Assembly: GCA_900541245.1 (NCBI GenBank)
Contig: UQIS01000002.1
Span: forward strand, 41,139 to 105,138
Reading direction: 5' to 3'
DNA: 64,000 nucleotides
From: an uncultured Collinsella sp.
GTDB taxonomy: Bacteria > Actinomycetota > Coriobacteriia > Coriobacteriales > Coriobacteriaceae
Within the stretch, counting starts at the first letter, position 1; every line of letters starts with the position of its first letter. Shown in pieces: positions 42,939-52,705 of this stretch. The position numbers were made by a program, and so were the translations under genes. The notes under the pieces were generated by a model that had not been told where the DNA came from, ran no database searches, and saw only the letters and a program-made list of their open reading frames with translations.

Positions 42939-42973
42939 ATAGCAGGGCTTTCGCTTGGGTTAGTCAAACGTTT
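42939..42973 (-). promoter_or_regulatory. Promoter of the sialic acid locus with LacI-type operator
   Basis: On the minus strand a -35 TTGACT (42967-42962) and a -10 TGCTAT (42944-42939) are 17 bases apart. A palindrome AAACGTTT (42966-42973) abuts and overlaps the -35; its centre matches the 14-bp palindrome upstream of gapA. The surrounding gap 42704-43067 contains no gene. The leader to the receptor ATG is about 230 nt. Confidence 0.55.
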
Positions 42974-43067
42974 TAGCGTTAATAAAACCCGAAACCAGCA
43001 GGCAATCATGGCGAAATAAATGGTTGAAAATCGCGCAATCATGTATATCAGTTGTTTAGGCTCGTGT

Positions 43068-45014
43068 TTAGCTACCGGAATGGCCAGCCGCCGCCTCGGC
43101 GCGCTCGGCATTCCATGCAACAAGTGCCTCGTGGACCGCTTTGGCGACATCGGCCGGAACGCCTCGAACTTCTGCAATCTCCTGCTCGCTTGCCGCACGC
43201 AAACGCTTCATCGAGCCAAAATGGCGCATAATGGCACGTTTTCTGGTGGGTCCCACGCCTGGAACGTCATCGAGTACCGAAACCGTCATGGCTTTATCGC
43301 GCAACTCGCGGTGGAACGTGATGGCAAATCGGTGGGACTCATCGCGTACCTGCTTAATTAGATAGAGCGAAGCAGATCCGGTCGGCAGCACGACAGGAGT
43401 CTCGTCCCAAGGCACAAAAACTTCCTCGTCGGCCTTCGCCAAGCCACAAACTGGTATATCGAGCCCAAGAGCCTCAAGTTGCTTGATTGCAGCGGTCAAT
43501 TGCGGCTTACCGCCATCGACGACGAGCAAATCGGGGCGCGAGCCAAAGCGCTCGTCGGCCATGCGCTCGGGAGCATAGCGTCGTCCCAAAACCTCGGACA
43601 TCGAAACGAAGTCGTTCGCCTCGTCCAATTCGGCCTGAATTTTAAAACGACGGTACTGGCTCTTGTCGGCGCGCCCGTTGGTAAACACCACCATCGAGGC
43701 GACCGTAAAGGTGCCATGCAGTGTAGAGATATCGAAGCACTCGATACGCAACGGCGGCGATGGCAGCGCCAACGCACTTTCGAGCTCCAGGAGCGCTTGA
43801 TTGGTGCGGTCGTCAGCGTACCCCGTTCGCATCATGTAGCGCATGAGGGCATGGCGCGCATTTTTGGATGCCATATCGAGCAAACGGTGCTTTTCGCCAC
43901 GCTGCGGCCTATGGAGATGGCATGAACGCTCGCGCTTGCCCGCAAGCCACTCCCCCAGCGCCTCCGCATCCTCAAGCTCGACAGAGAGGTTTATCTCAGC
44001 TGGGATATCAGCCGTCTCGTCGTAATAGCGCTTAAGAAAGCCCGATTGAAGTTCCTCTTCGTCGACATCCAAACCCTTATCGAGAATAAACTCGCAGGTT
44101 CGAACCGTTCGGCCCTCGCGAACGACGAAGACGCAAGCGGCGGAGATGGTCTCCTCGCGATAGAACCCGATGACATCGATATCGACACTGGAGGGAAAAA
44201 CGACTTGCTGACGATCGTCCAGACCCCTGATGACCTCCAAACGACGTTTGACGCGTGCCGCGCGCTCAAAGTCGAGCACCTCGGCGGCATCCGTCATCTC
44301 CGAGGTCAGCTCATCGACGACATCCTTGCGATGGCCCGACAAAAAGCGCTCGACACGCTTGACGTTCTTGGCATAGTCTGCCGGGGAAATCGCGCCGACA
44401 CACGCACCCGGGCCGCGCCCGACATGGTAGTCAAAGCAGGGACGCCCGTTTTGCGCGCAAATCATATTGACGATGTCTTCCTCGCCCTTGTGGGACTCGA
44501 CGATACGACGACAACGACGCCACTCCGCACAGGATGCGGAGCAGATGGGGATAACCTTGCGCAGCGTATCTATCGTCTCACGTGCCGCACGGCTATCGGT
44601 ATAGGGTCCAAAATAGCGCGTTCCCGGCTTATGACGCTCACGCGTATATTTGATAGCGGGATACAGGTCGCCCTTTGTAATGGCGATAAAGGGGTAGCTC
44701 TTGTCATCCTTGAGGTCGACGTTAAAGTACGGATGGTACTGACCAATCAAATTGCGCTCGAGCACCAACGCCTCATGCTCGGTCTCCACCACGATATAGT
44801 CAAAGCTCGCCACCAGCTGCATCATCAGCGGGATCTTTTGACGCTCATCCTGCAGTGTCACGTATTGACGCATACGGGCGCGTAGGTTTTTCGCCTTGCC
44901 CACGTAGATGACATCGCCCTTGGCATCCTTCCAAAGGTAGCAACCGGGTTGTGTAGGAACGCGCGAAACCTGCTCGGCAAGCGTTGGAATGTTGTCGTGA
45001 CCGGCCACGCGCAC
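43068..45014 (-). CDS. uvrC: Excinuclease ABC subunit C
   Basis: UvrC makes both incisions in nucleotide excision repair. The 648-residue protein has the GIY-YIG nuclease at 20-100 (PGCYLWKDAKGDVIYVGKA) and the UVR motif near 235-270. The RNase H-like endonuclease carries IECFDISTLHGT and VVDGGKPQL, and C-terminal helix-hairpin-helix motifs include VPGVGPTRKRAIMRHFGS. The cysteine group in ICSASCAEWRRC is also present. The GTG start at 45014 abuts the murJ stop. Confidence 0.97.
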   Translation of the reverse strand: MRVAGHDNIPTLAEQVSRVPTQPGCYLWKDAKGDVIYVGKAKNLRARMRQYVTLQDERQKIPLMMQLVASFDYIVVETEHEALVLERNLIGQYHPYFNVDLKDDKSYPFIAITKGDLYPAIKYTRERHKPGTRYFGPYTDSRAARETIDTLRKVIPICSASCAEWRRCRRIVESHKGEEDIVNMICAQNGRPCFDYHVGRGPGACVGAISPADYAKNVKRVERFLSGHRKDVVDELTSEMTDAAEVLDFERAARVKRRLEVIRGLDDRQQVVFPSSVDIDVIGFYREETISAACVFVVREGRTVRTCEFILDKGLDVDEEELQSGFLKRYYDETADIPAEINLSVELEDAEALGEWLAGKRERSCHLHRPQRGEKHRLLDMASKNARHALMRYMMRTGYADDRTNQALLELESALALPSPPLRIECFDISTLHGTFTVASMVVFTNGRADKSQYRRFKIQAELDEANDFVSMSEVLGRRYAPERMADERFGSRPDLLVVDGGKPQLTAAIKQLEALGLDIPVCGLAKADEEVFVPWDETPVVLPTGSASLYLIKQVRDESHRFAITFHRELRDKAMTVSVLDDVPGVGPTRKRAIMRHFGSMKRLRAASEQEIAEVRGVPADVAKAVHEALVAWNAERAEAAAGHSGS

Positions 45015-46697
45015 CTACTTGCGACGAAGCAGCGCCGAGACCTCGGGCATCTTAAGGACGACGGCAAGGCCAAAGGTAACAACAAGCGAGACGACACCCG
45101 CAACGCAAACGTAGCCAAGAGTAATCAGAATCGAGCCGCCAAGTGCCCCGACAAAGTGTTCAAGCGCCCACATGACGCCGGCGCCTGCGGCAGCACCCAG
45201 GCCACCGAGCAAAAGGCCAAAGAAACCGCCATGCAGGATAGATTTGACCTGAAGGCCACGCAGGCGACGACGCAGCCACCACAGCGAACAGCCGACCAAG
45301 ATCACGTAGTCGACGACATACGAAAGCGCGATTGCCGGCATACCGAAGCCCAGCACAACGCCAAGCAGCAGAACCGAGCCGGCCTGGCCGATGGCGGAAT
45401 ACAGGCAATAGCGGCTATAGGGCTTCATGTCGAGCAAGGCAGAGAAGCTCTTCTGCATCAACACGACCACACCGTAGAGCGGCAGCGAGAGCGCCAGGTA
45501 GACAAGGAACTCGGACACCAGCGCCACGCCGGATTCATCGAACTTGCCGGCACAGTAAATCATGTTGAGCGGACGCGCGAAGACAATCAGGTACAGCGCG
45601 AACGGAATCAGGAAGAAGAGCATCTGGGCGACGCCACGCGAAATGCCCGTGCGAACGCTGTCGTAATCCTTCTCCTGTGCGTCGTGAGAGAGCTCGGTAT
45701 AGAGCGCCGTCGAAAGCGAGGCGGCAATCAGCGCGTAGGGCAGCGTGTACCACAGGCGCGCATAGGCGATGACGGAAGGGCCAGTCTCGGGCTGGACCAC
45801 CAGCGCGGCAGCGTTGGTGATAGAAGTCGAGACAAACATGCACACCGTGGCGAGCAGCGTCGGGACACCGAGCGCAATCGTCTGGCGCAGCGCGGGGTCC
45901 TTAAAGTCGATATGGATATGGGGATGCACGCCGTGCTTGCCAAGCGCGGGGATCTGACATGCCATCTGAACAAAGACACCGAGGGTCGTACCGGCCGCAA
46001 TCAAGATGATGCCGGCACGGTCGCCAAACTGTGCGGACACGGGCGCAAAACCCATAAAGCTCGCAATGACGATCACATTGTTGAGGACCGGGGCAAACGT
46101 CGACCAGAAGTAGTCGCGGTGTGCGTTGAGAACGCCCGAGAACACCGAACCCAAACCATAAAACAGAATCTGGATGGCAAAGAAACGGAACATGAACGCA
46201 GCGGTATCCATGCTGCCGCCGTCACCCGAAAGGAACGATTGCGTCCAGATAACGCCCGGGGCGAACACGGTCCCCAGCAACGAAATGCCACCCAGCACCA
46301 AAAGCAGAATGCCGAGCAGGTTGCCCACGTACTCGTTTGAGGCCTCGCGACCCTGCTCACGCCTCACGCCCATGTACACGGGCAAAAACGCCGTTACGAG
46401 CATGCCGCCCATCACGAGTTCGTAGAGCATATTGGGCAGGTTGTTGGCGACCTGATAGGAGGACGAGAGTAGCGACATGCCGATAGCGGCCGCCATTGCC
46501 CACGTGCGGATAAAACCGGTGACGCGAGACACGATGGTCAGGATGGTCATAAGCCCGGCGGAACGACCAACCGTGGAGTAGTCCGACGAGCCCATGTCGT
46601 CAGTGTCATCTCGCGACGAAGAAGCTTCGGATGAGGGTGTCTGAGGCGCAGATTCTTTTGCAAAATGAGCTCCGCGCTTCAATTCTTCCTGCGGCAT
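45015..46697 (-). CDS. murJ: Lipid II flippase MurJ
   Basis: The 560-residue membrane protein of the MviN/MurJ family flips lipid II for peptidoglycan synthesis. About 14 membrane segments follow a polar N-terminal tail of 40 residues rich in S, D and E. The family motifs GLMTILTIVSRVTGFIRTW and NNLPNMLYELVMGGML are clear. The gene lies three bases after ybaK and abuts uvrC, making a ybaK-murJ-uvrC unit. Confidence 0.93.
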   Translation of the reverse strand: MPQEELKRGAHFAKESAPQTPSSEASSSRDDTDDMGSSDYSTVGRSAGLMTILTIVSRVTGFIRTWAMAAAIGMSLLSSSYQVANNLPNMLYELVMGGMLVTAFLPVYMGVRREQGREASNEYVGNLLGILLLVLGGISLLGTVFAPGVIWTQSFLSGDGGSMDTAAFMFRFFAIQILFYGLGSVFSGVLNAHRDYFWSTFAPVLNNVIVIASFMGFAPVSAQFGDRAGIILIAAGTTLGVFVQMACQIPALGKHGVHPHIHIDFKDPALRQTIALGVPTLLATVCMFVSTSITNAAALVVQPETGPSVIAYARLWYTLPYALIAASLSTALYTELSHDAQEKDYDSVRTGISRGVAQMLFFLIPFALYLIVFARPLNMIYCAGKFDESGVALVSEFLVYLALSLPLYGVVVLMQKSFSALLDMKPYSRYCLYSAIGQAGSVLLLGVVLGFGMPAIALSYVVDYVILVGCSLWWLRRRLRGLQVKSILHGGFFGLLLGGLGAAAGAGVMWALEHFVGALGGSILITLGYVCVAGVVSLVVTFGLAVVLKMPEVSALLRRK

Positions 46698-46700
46698 CGC

Positions 46701-47201
46701 TCAGTCCTCTCTCGTAATCGCGGCAACCGTCGCCCCGCAAAATGCAATTAAATCATCGGGTGCAAGCTCGAGCTGATAACCACGCTTGCCTCCCGAAATA
46801 AAAATGGTATCCCAAAGGACACACGTCTCATCAATAAGCGTCCGGTAGCGTTTTTTCATACCGACTGGGCTGCAGCCGCCGCGAACGTAGCCAGTCGCTG
46901 CAAGCAAATCCTTCACATGCATCATGGCCAAGGACTTCTCCCCCGCGGCACGCGCGGCGGACTTTAAATCGAGCTCGTCGGCAACAGGGATGCAGCACAC
47001 GACATAGTCGTTGGACGGTGTCACACAGACCAAAGTCTTAAATCCTTGACCGGGCTCCTCGCCAAGCTGCTCCGAAATCGCGACTCCCAGGCCCACCGAC
47101 TCATCGCCATCGTCTTCGTACGTATGTAGAACATAGGAAATGCCGGCGCTTTCCAGCTCGCGCATCGCATTGGTTTTTGGCGTCTTTACAGCCTTTGCCA
47201 T
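46701..47201 (-). CDS. ybaK: Cys-tRNA(Pro) deacylase YbaK/EbsC
   Basis: YbaK hydrolyses cysteine wrongly attached to tRNA-Pro. The 166-residue protein starts MAKAVKTPKTNAMRELESAG and has FKTLVCV, the conserved AAGEKSLAMM with the key lysine, and YVRGGCSPVGMKKRY. Length is typical. The ATG at 47201 is preceded by AAAGGA; 32 more open codons upstream are not needed. It is first in a unit with murJ and uvrC. Confidence 0.93.
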   Translation of the reverse strand: MAKAVKTPKTNAMRELESAGISYVLHTYEDDGDESVGLGVAISEQLGEEPGQGFKTLVCVTPSNDYVVCCIPVADELDLKSAARAAGEKSLAMMHVKDLLAATGYVRGGCSPVGMKKRYRTLIDETCVLWDTIFISGGKRGYQLELAPDDLIAFCGATVAAITRED

Positions 47202-47282
47202 GACATATCCTTTCCCTCGCATTCGGACGCAAGGATTAAGTATATGTCCAATTCGGCTGCATACGTCACTTCGGCACAGCAA

Positions 47283-47313
47283 GCGCCATCGAATCACAAG
47301 GAGTCGATGGCGC
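47283..47313 (-). terminator. Hairpin after uvrA
   Basis: A perfect 10-bp stem (47283-47292 with 47304-47313) begins 20 bases past the uvrA stop. The following minus-strand run is TTGCTG, only moderately T-rich. Confidence 0.65.
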
Positions 47314-47333
47314 CCATAAACTGAATCGCCTAT

Positions 47334-50213
47334 TTATTGAGCATCAAGTTGAGCCTGACGCTCCCGGTCACGTCTGAGCAACGGCGCCAAAAACTTGCCC
47401 GTATAACTCTGCGGACAGTCCGCAACCTGCTCCGGTGTGCCCGAAACCACGACGGTTCCGCCGCCGTTACCGCCCTCGGGACCCATATCGATCAGGCGGT
47501 CGGCAACCTTGATGACATCAAGGTTGTGTTCAATCACTAGCACCGTGTTGCCCGCATCGACCAAGCGCTGCAGCACATCGAGCAGCTGGCGGACGTCCTC
47601 AAAATGAAGGCCGGTCGTCGGCTCGTCCAAAATATAGAACGTCTTGCCCGTCTGGCGTCGATGAAGCTCCTTGGCGAGTTTCACACGCTGCGCCTCGCCG
47701 CCCGAAAGCGTCGTGGCGGGCTGGCCCAGGCTCACGTAGCCCAAGCCTACATCGTACAGCGTCTGAAGCTTTCGCTTGATCTGCGGGATATTCCCAAAGA
47801 AGGCCAGCGCCTCGGTGACGCTCATGTCGAGCACGTCCGAGATGGTCTTGCCACGGTAGGTGACCTCGAGTGTCTCGCGGTTGTAGCGTTTACCGCCGCA
47901 AACTTCGCAGGGAACGTAGATATCGGGAAGGAAGTGCATCTCGATCTTGATCTGTCCGTCGCCCTTGCACGCTTCACAGCGCCCGCCACTCACATTAAAG
48001 GAGAAACGACCCGGCGAGTAGCCGCGCGCCTTCGACTCCGGCGTACTCGCAAACAGCGCGCGAAGATCATCCCACAGGCCGATATAGGTAGCAGGGTTGG
48101 AACGCGGCGTGCGGCCAATCGGCGACTGGTCAATATCGATAACCTTATCGATACACTCGATGCCCTCGATTTTCTTATATGGACCCACAGGGCGCGTCGA
48201 ACGGTGAATGGCATTCGTAAGGGCAGGCGCAATGGTATCGGTAACCAGGGAGCTCTTGCCCGATCCCGACACGCCGGTAACAACCGTAAGCGTACCAAAC
48301 TCGATCTTGGCAGTAACGTTTTTGAGGTTGTTGGCTCGAGCGCCCGTAATTTTAAGGCAGCCGCGACCGGGCTTGCGCCGTTCATCAGGCACCCGGATCA
48401 TTCGTTTGCCGGTCAGATAAGCGCCCGTCATCGACTCAGGACACGCCATGATATCGGCAGGCGTTCCCGCCGCGACTACGTGTCCGCCGTTGACGCCGGC
48501 GCCGGGCCCCATGTCGATCACGTAATCGGCGGCACGGATTGTATCCTCGTCGTGTTCGACGACGATAACGGTATTGCCGATATCGCGCAGGCGCTCGAGC
48601 GTCTTGATCAGGCGCTCGTTGTCACGCTGATGAAGACCGATCGAGGGCTCGTCCAGAATATAGAGCACGCCCATGAGACCCGCGCCGATCTGCGTTGCCA
48701 GGCGAATACGCTGCGCCTCGCCACCGGAAAGCGTCGCCGAGGCACGATCGAGCGTCAGATAGTCGAGTCCAACATCGACCAGAAAACGCAAGCGCTCCAG
48801 GATTTCCTTGACGATGCGCCCGCCGATAAACTGTTGGCGCTCGGTGAGCTCCAGGCCCTCAAAAAACTCGAGCGACTCACGGCACGACAGGCAACAAACC
48901 TCGTAAATGGACTTGCCGCCCACGGTGACGGCGAGCATCTCAGGGCGCAAACGAGCGCCGTGGCAGCTCGAGCACGGTTCCTCGCGAATGTACTTCTCCA
49001 AGCGCGCCTTGGTGTTCTCGTTCGTCGTCTCGGTATAGCGTTCGTACAGGATGTTGCGAACGCCCGAAAACTTGGTATCCCACTGGCTACGACGTCCGTC
49101 GAGCTTTTGGTAGTCGACCGAGATCTTCGTATCGCCCAGGCCATCCAAGAATGCACGACGCACGCGAGGGGGCAAGTCCTCCCACGGCGTATCGGTGCTC
49201 ACCTTAAAGTGTTTGCAGACTGCAGCAAAAATCTGCGGATAGTAGTTCGAATTGCCAAACAGGCTACCAAAGACTCCATCGGCAATGGACTTCGAGGGGT
49301 CCTCGATCAGCGCCTCTGCATCAACGGTTTTCTTAAAGCCCAGGCCGTCGCACTCAGGACATGCGCCATAGGGAGCGTTGAACGAAAAATCACGCGGCTG
49401 AAGATCGTCAATGGAGTGACCATGCTCCGGGCACGCCAAGGCCAACGAATACTCCAGCAGCTCGCCCTCGGTCCCCTCGGGAGCATCACGATCGGGCAGC
49501 ATGTACACGTTTACATTGCCGTGAGCCAGCGCGGTCGCCTGCTCAACAGACTCGGCGATACGGCCCAGAGAGTTCTCACGGATTACGATGCGATCGACCA
49601 CGACCTCGATATCGTGCTTGAACTTCTTGTCCAGATCGATCGGATCGTCGAGCGAGCGCACTTCACCGTCGACACGCACGCGGCTAAAGCCCTCGGCACG
49701 AAGGTCCTCAAACAGTTTGGTGAACTCGCCTTTTCGCCCGCGCACCACCGGTGCCAGCACAAACGCGCGGCGGCCCTCCCCCGCCGCCAAGACCTTGTCG
49801 GCAACCTGGTCGGTCGTCTGGCGCTCAATGACGCGGCCGCATTCGGGACAGTGCGGGGTGCCCACACGGGCGAACAGCAGGCGCAGATAGTCATAAATCT
49901 CGGTTACGGTGCCAACCGTCGAGCGAGGATTTTTAGACGTCGTCTTTTGGTCGATCGACACCGCCGGCGAAAGGCCGTCGATTGAATCCAGGTCGGGTTT
50001 GTCCATCTGGCCCAAGAACTGGCGCGCATAGCTCGAAAGGCTCTCGACGTATCGACGCTGGCCCTCGGCATAGATAGTGTCAAATGCCAGCGAACTCTTG
50101 CCCGAGCCAGAAAGACCGGTAATGACCACGAGTTGGTCACGCGGAATGGAAACATCGATATCACGGAGGTTGTGCTCACGAGCACCGCGAATAACGATAG
50201 AAGAATCAGACAT
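47334..50213 (-). CDS. uvrA: Excinuclease ABC subunit A
   Basis: UvrA recognises DNA lesions and loads UvrB. The 959-residue protein has two ABC ATPase modules ([14 protein letters not shown] and [14 protein letters not shown]). Zinc modules are visible in [18 protein letters not shown] and CEACKGDGQ...CEVC, with signature motifs [14 protein letters not shown] and [14 protein letters not shown]. The ATG at 50213 is preceded by AAGGAG. A candidate SOS box lies 62 bases upstream. It is transcribed away from the LtaS-like gene. Confidence 0.98.
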   Translation of the reverse strand: MSDSSIVIRGAREHNLRDIDVSIPRDQLVVITGLSGSGKSSLAFDTIYAEGQRRYVESLSSYARQFLGQMDKPDLDSIDGLSPAVSIDQKTTSKNPRSTVGTVTEIYDYLRLLFARVGTPHCPECGRVIERQTTDQVADKVLAAGEGRRAFVLAPVVRGRKGEFTKLFEDLRAEGFSRVRVDGEVRSLDDPIDLDKKFKHDIEVVVDRIVIRENSLGRIAESVEQATALAHGNVNVYMLPDRDAPEGTEGELLEYSLALACPEHGHSIDDLQPRDFSFNAPYGACPECDGLGFKKTVDAEALIEDPSKSIADGVFGSLFGNSNYYPQIFAAVCKHFKVSTDTPWEDLPPRVRRAFLDGLGDTKISVDYQKLDGRRSQWDTKFSGVRNILYERYTETTNENTKARLEKYIREEPCSSCHGARLRPEMLAVTVGGKSIYEVCCLSCRESLEFFEGLELTERQQFIGGRIVKEILERLRFLVDVGLDYLTLDRASATLSGGEAQRIRLATQIGAGLMGVLYILDEPSIGLHQRDNERLIKTLERLRDIGNTVIVVEHDEDTIRAADYVIDMGPGAGVNGGHVVAAGTPADIMACPESMTGAYLTGKRMIRVPDERRKPGRGCLKITGARANNLKNVTAKIEFGTLTVVTGVSGSGKSSLVTDTIAPALTNAIHRSTRPVGPYKKIEGIECIDKVIDIDQSPIGRTPRSNPATYIGLWDDLRALFASTPESKARGYSPGRFSFNVSGGRCEACKGDGQIKIEMHFLPDIYVPCEVCGGKRYNRETLEVTYRGKTISDVLDMSVTEALAFFGNIPQIKRKLQTLYDVGLGYVSLGQPATTLSGGEAQRVKLAKELHRRQTGKTFYILDEPTTGLHFEDVRQLLDVLQRLVDAGNTVLVIEHNLDVIKVADRLIDMGPEGGNGGGTVVVSGTPEQVADCPQSYTGKFLAPLLRRDRERQAQLDAQ

Positions 50214-50274
50214 GGAAGCTCCTTGCCTCCTATTGCATCGAATCATACTGTCGATGAGTTTAGCGCACTCGACG

Positions 50275-50288
50275 CGCACAGATGTTCG
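50275..50288 (-). promoter_or_regulatory. Candidate LexA (SOS) box upstream of uvrA
   Basis: On the minus strand the sequence CGAACATCTGTGCG matches 12 of 14 positions of the Gram-positive LexA consensus CGAACRNRYGTTYG. It lies 62 bases upstream of the uvrA start, a plausible operator position. Confidence 0.5.
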
Positions 50289-50406
50289 TGATACAAGATT
50301 CGCAGACCTTTAGCTTTGCGTATCGGGCGCTTTGTTTCTCGAAATGCCGTGGAAAGGTTACAGTAATCTAATACTGAACTTAATTTGCCGTAACAGAGGA
50401 ACGTCC

Positions 50407-52560
50407 ATGACCGAAGATATCCCCCTTGAAATCACTTCGAGTGACATGGCCAATCTGCCCATATTCATCGCCATCCTTATCGTGGCCACCGTCGTCGTGC
50501 GCGTGTATTTTTCAATCAAACACAATGAAAAGCCGCCCATTGCCCGCGTCTTTTGGTGCGCGACGCTCCTCATCCCGCTCGGCATGGTAGCTGCATGGAT
50601 TACGAATCAATTGCTCGTAAATGAGGACAGTTCCCTATGGGTCCTTTCTTATTCGGCGCTCGGTGCTGCCGCCGTCATACTTCTTGTCGAGCCCTTGGTT
50701 TCGGGACTTATCGACCAAACCGATCTTGCGACGGGAACGGTTGCCTGTATTTGCCGTGACATCCTTGTCATCGCCGCTGTTTCAGCGCTCTCGTTCGTTT
50801 CACTCGAAATTGCCTGCAACGAAACGTTCTATCGCATTCCCGCCAACTCATTCGGGTTTTCCGTCGGGCTGCTCGCGACGGTTCTGCTCTCCCTTTATTT
50901 GCTGGGACAGCGTCATGGAGGCGTCATGGCCCTCGTGCCCGTCGCCTGCTGCATCCTTGGCATTGCCGAGCACTTCGTCATAACGTTTAAAGGCGAAGCC
51001 ATCCTGCCAAGCGATATCTTGGCCCTTGGCACCGCAATGGAGGTGAGCGAGGGATACGAGTTTACCTTTACCGCCGGAATCGTAACCTCTCTCGCCCTGC
51101 TGGAGATTTCCCTGGGGCTTCTTTCGCTTATCCGTCCGCGAAAGCTCCGTACGCCCACCCATGTCTTCCCCGCAATCGCCGCTAACCTCTGTGCTTTTCT
51201 GTTAGTGACCGTTGTGGGGCTCTCGGGCTTTTCCAGCATCGACTTGGAGCAGGCGCTGAATTTTGGATTTGACCGTTGGCAGCCCATCACCACATATGCG
51301 TCTCAGGGTTTTATCACTTCGTTCACCGAAATGGTCAACGAGTTGCCCATTGAGAAGCCCGAAGACTATACGCCCGATGAGGCGCAGAGCATCGAGCAGG
51401 AGCTCGCCGTCGCCTACGACAGCACGTATGGCTCGAGCGAGCAACGCGCGGCGGCCGTTGCCCAGTTCAATGAAATCAAGCCGACGATTGTTGCCGTCAT
51501 GAACGAGAGTTTTAGCGACCTTTCGTGCTTTGAGCAGCTCCAGGCAGCCGGGTACACCGGCCCCGCATTCTACAACTCGCTTCCCGACACGCTTGTTCGC
51601 GGCACCATGCTCGCTTCGGTCACCGGTGGCGGAACGGCAAACTCCGAATTCGAATTTTTGACCGGAGCGACAACGGCCTTTGTCGGATTAGGCAAGATCC
51701 CCTATCAGCTGTATCAGATGAATGGCGTCAACAGCCTGGCAAAGGACCTTAAAGAGCTTGGGTATACCGCTACCGCTATGCACCCGCAAAACCCCGTCAA
51801 CTACCATCGAGATAAAATCTATCAGCAGCTGGGCTTTGGAGACTTTCTTTCAATCGGCGATTTCGAAGGTGCGCCCTGTTACCATGCCGGCGTATGCGAC
51901 TACGCCACCTACGACAAGATACTCGACCTGCTTAGAACCGACGAAGCACCGCAGTTCATCTTTGACGTCACGATGCAAAATCACGGCGGCTACGACTATG
52001 GCACCGTTCCCGCCGAAGAGCAGACAAACTTTTGGGTCGAGGGAGCCAGCGAGGGCGCCAATAGCGCGCTCAACACCTATCTCCCCTGCATCAACGCATC
52101 CGACCGGGACCTCGAGTACTTTATCAACGAGCTCCGCAATATCGGCAGACCGGTTGTCCTTGTCTTTTTTGGCGACCATCAGCCGAGCGCCGCAACGACT
52201 CTCAACGACGAGCTGTACCCTCAGGAAGACACGGCAAGCCACGCTTTCCGTGTCTATCAGTCGACCTATTTCGTCTGGGCTAACTATGAAATCGCCGGCA
52301 ATACCGAGCTCAACGTCTACGACACCGTCGGGGCAAACGAGATTGCAGCCATTACCCTTAATAAGATCGGCGCCCCGCTCACCGACTATCAAAAGGCCCT
52401 GCTTGCAACAAGGTCAGATGTGCCCACCATCAATGTCGCCGGCTACCTTGGTGCCGACGGGCTGCGCTACGACTTGGAATCTGAAGACAGCCCATACGCC
52501 TCGACGATCGACAAGCTGCAGCGCATGCAATACCTCGAGTTTGCCAGCAAAGTTCAGTAA
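50407..52560 (+). CDS. LtaS-like sulfatase-fold phosphoglycerol transferase
   Basis: The 717-residue protein has five or more N-terminal membrane helices (about 15-280) and an extracellular alkaline-phosphatase/sulfatase domain. Its active-site set matches lipoteichoic acid synthase: glutamate in VMNESFSDL, nucleophile threonine in GGGTANSEFEFLTG and metal site FFGDHQP. LtaS polymerises glycerol phosphate from phosphatidylglycerol. Whether this makes lipoteichoic acid or modifies another glycopolymer is open. The ATG at 50407 follows AGAGGA; an in-frame start 25 codons upstream has no family match. It is transcribed away from uvrA. Confidence 0.86.
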   Translation: MTEDIPLEITSSDMANLPIFIAILIVATVVVRVYFSIKHNEKPPIARVFWCATLLIPLGMVAAWITNQLLVNEDSSLWVLSYSALGAAAVILLVEPLVSGLIDQTDLATGTVACICRDILVIAAVSALSFVSLEIACNETFYRIPANSFGFSVGLLATVLLSLYLLGQRHGGVMALVPVACCILGIAEHFVITFKGEAILPSDILALGTAMEVSEGYEFTFTAGIVTSLALLEISLGLLSLIRPRKLRTPTHVFPAIAANLCAFLLVTVVGLSGFSSIDLEQALNFGFDRWQPITTYASQGFITSFTEMVNELPIEKPEDYTPDEAQSIEQELAVAYDSTYGSSEQRAAAVAQFNEIKPTIVAVMNESFSDLSCFEQLQAAGYTGPAFYNSLPDTLVRGTMLASVTGGGTANSEFEFLTGATTAFVGLGKIPYQLYQMNGVNSLAKDLKELGYTATAMHPQNPVNYHRDKIYQQLGFGDFLSIGDFEGAPCYHAGVCDYATYDKILDLLRTDEAPQFIFDVTMQNHGGYDYGTVPAEEQTNFWVEGASEGANSALNTYLPCINASDRDLEYFINELRNIGRPVVLVFFGDHQPSAATTLNDELYPQEDTASHAFRVYQSTYFVWANYEIAGNTELNVYDTVGANEIAAITLNKIGAPLTDYQKALLATRSDVPTINVAGYLGADGLRYDLESEDSPYASTIDKLQRMQYLEFASKVQ

Positions 52561-52620
52561 GCCCGCCCATTCGCTTGGACCCATCGTATTGCAAGCACGC
52601 TCGGCCCAAATGCATCGCAA

Positions 52621-52650
52621 ATGACTCCCGCTCGCAAACGAGGGTACAAT
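52621..52650 (+). promoter_or_regulatory. Promoter of the mrp gene
   Basis: A -10 TACAAT at 52645-52650 has ATGACT (52621-52626) 18 bases upstream as a -35 like TTGACT. It gives a leader of about 50 nt to the ATG at 52706, and the preceding gene ends at 52560. Confidence 0.5.
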
Positions 52651-52705
52651 GACGCTCGTGTCACATCACGGGGCCCCGGCCCCAACATATACAAAGGAGT
52701 CATAC

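Noticed and set aside
43002..43043. Direct repeat GCAATCATG spaced by 33 bases near the uvrC end
   Set aside because: Only two short copies, no known protein site, and close to chance for this length.
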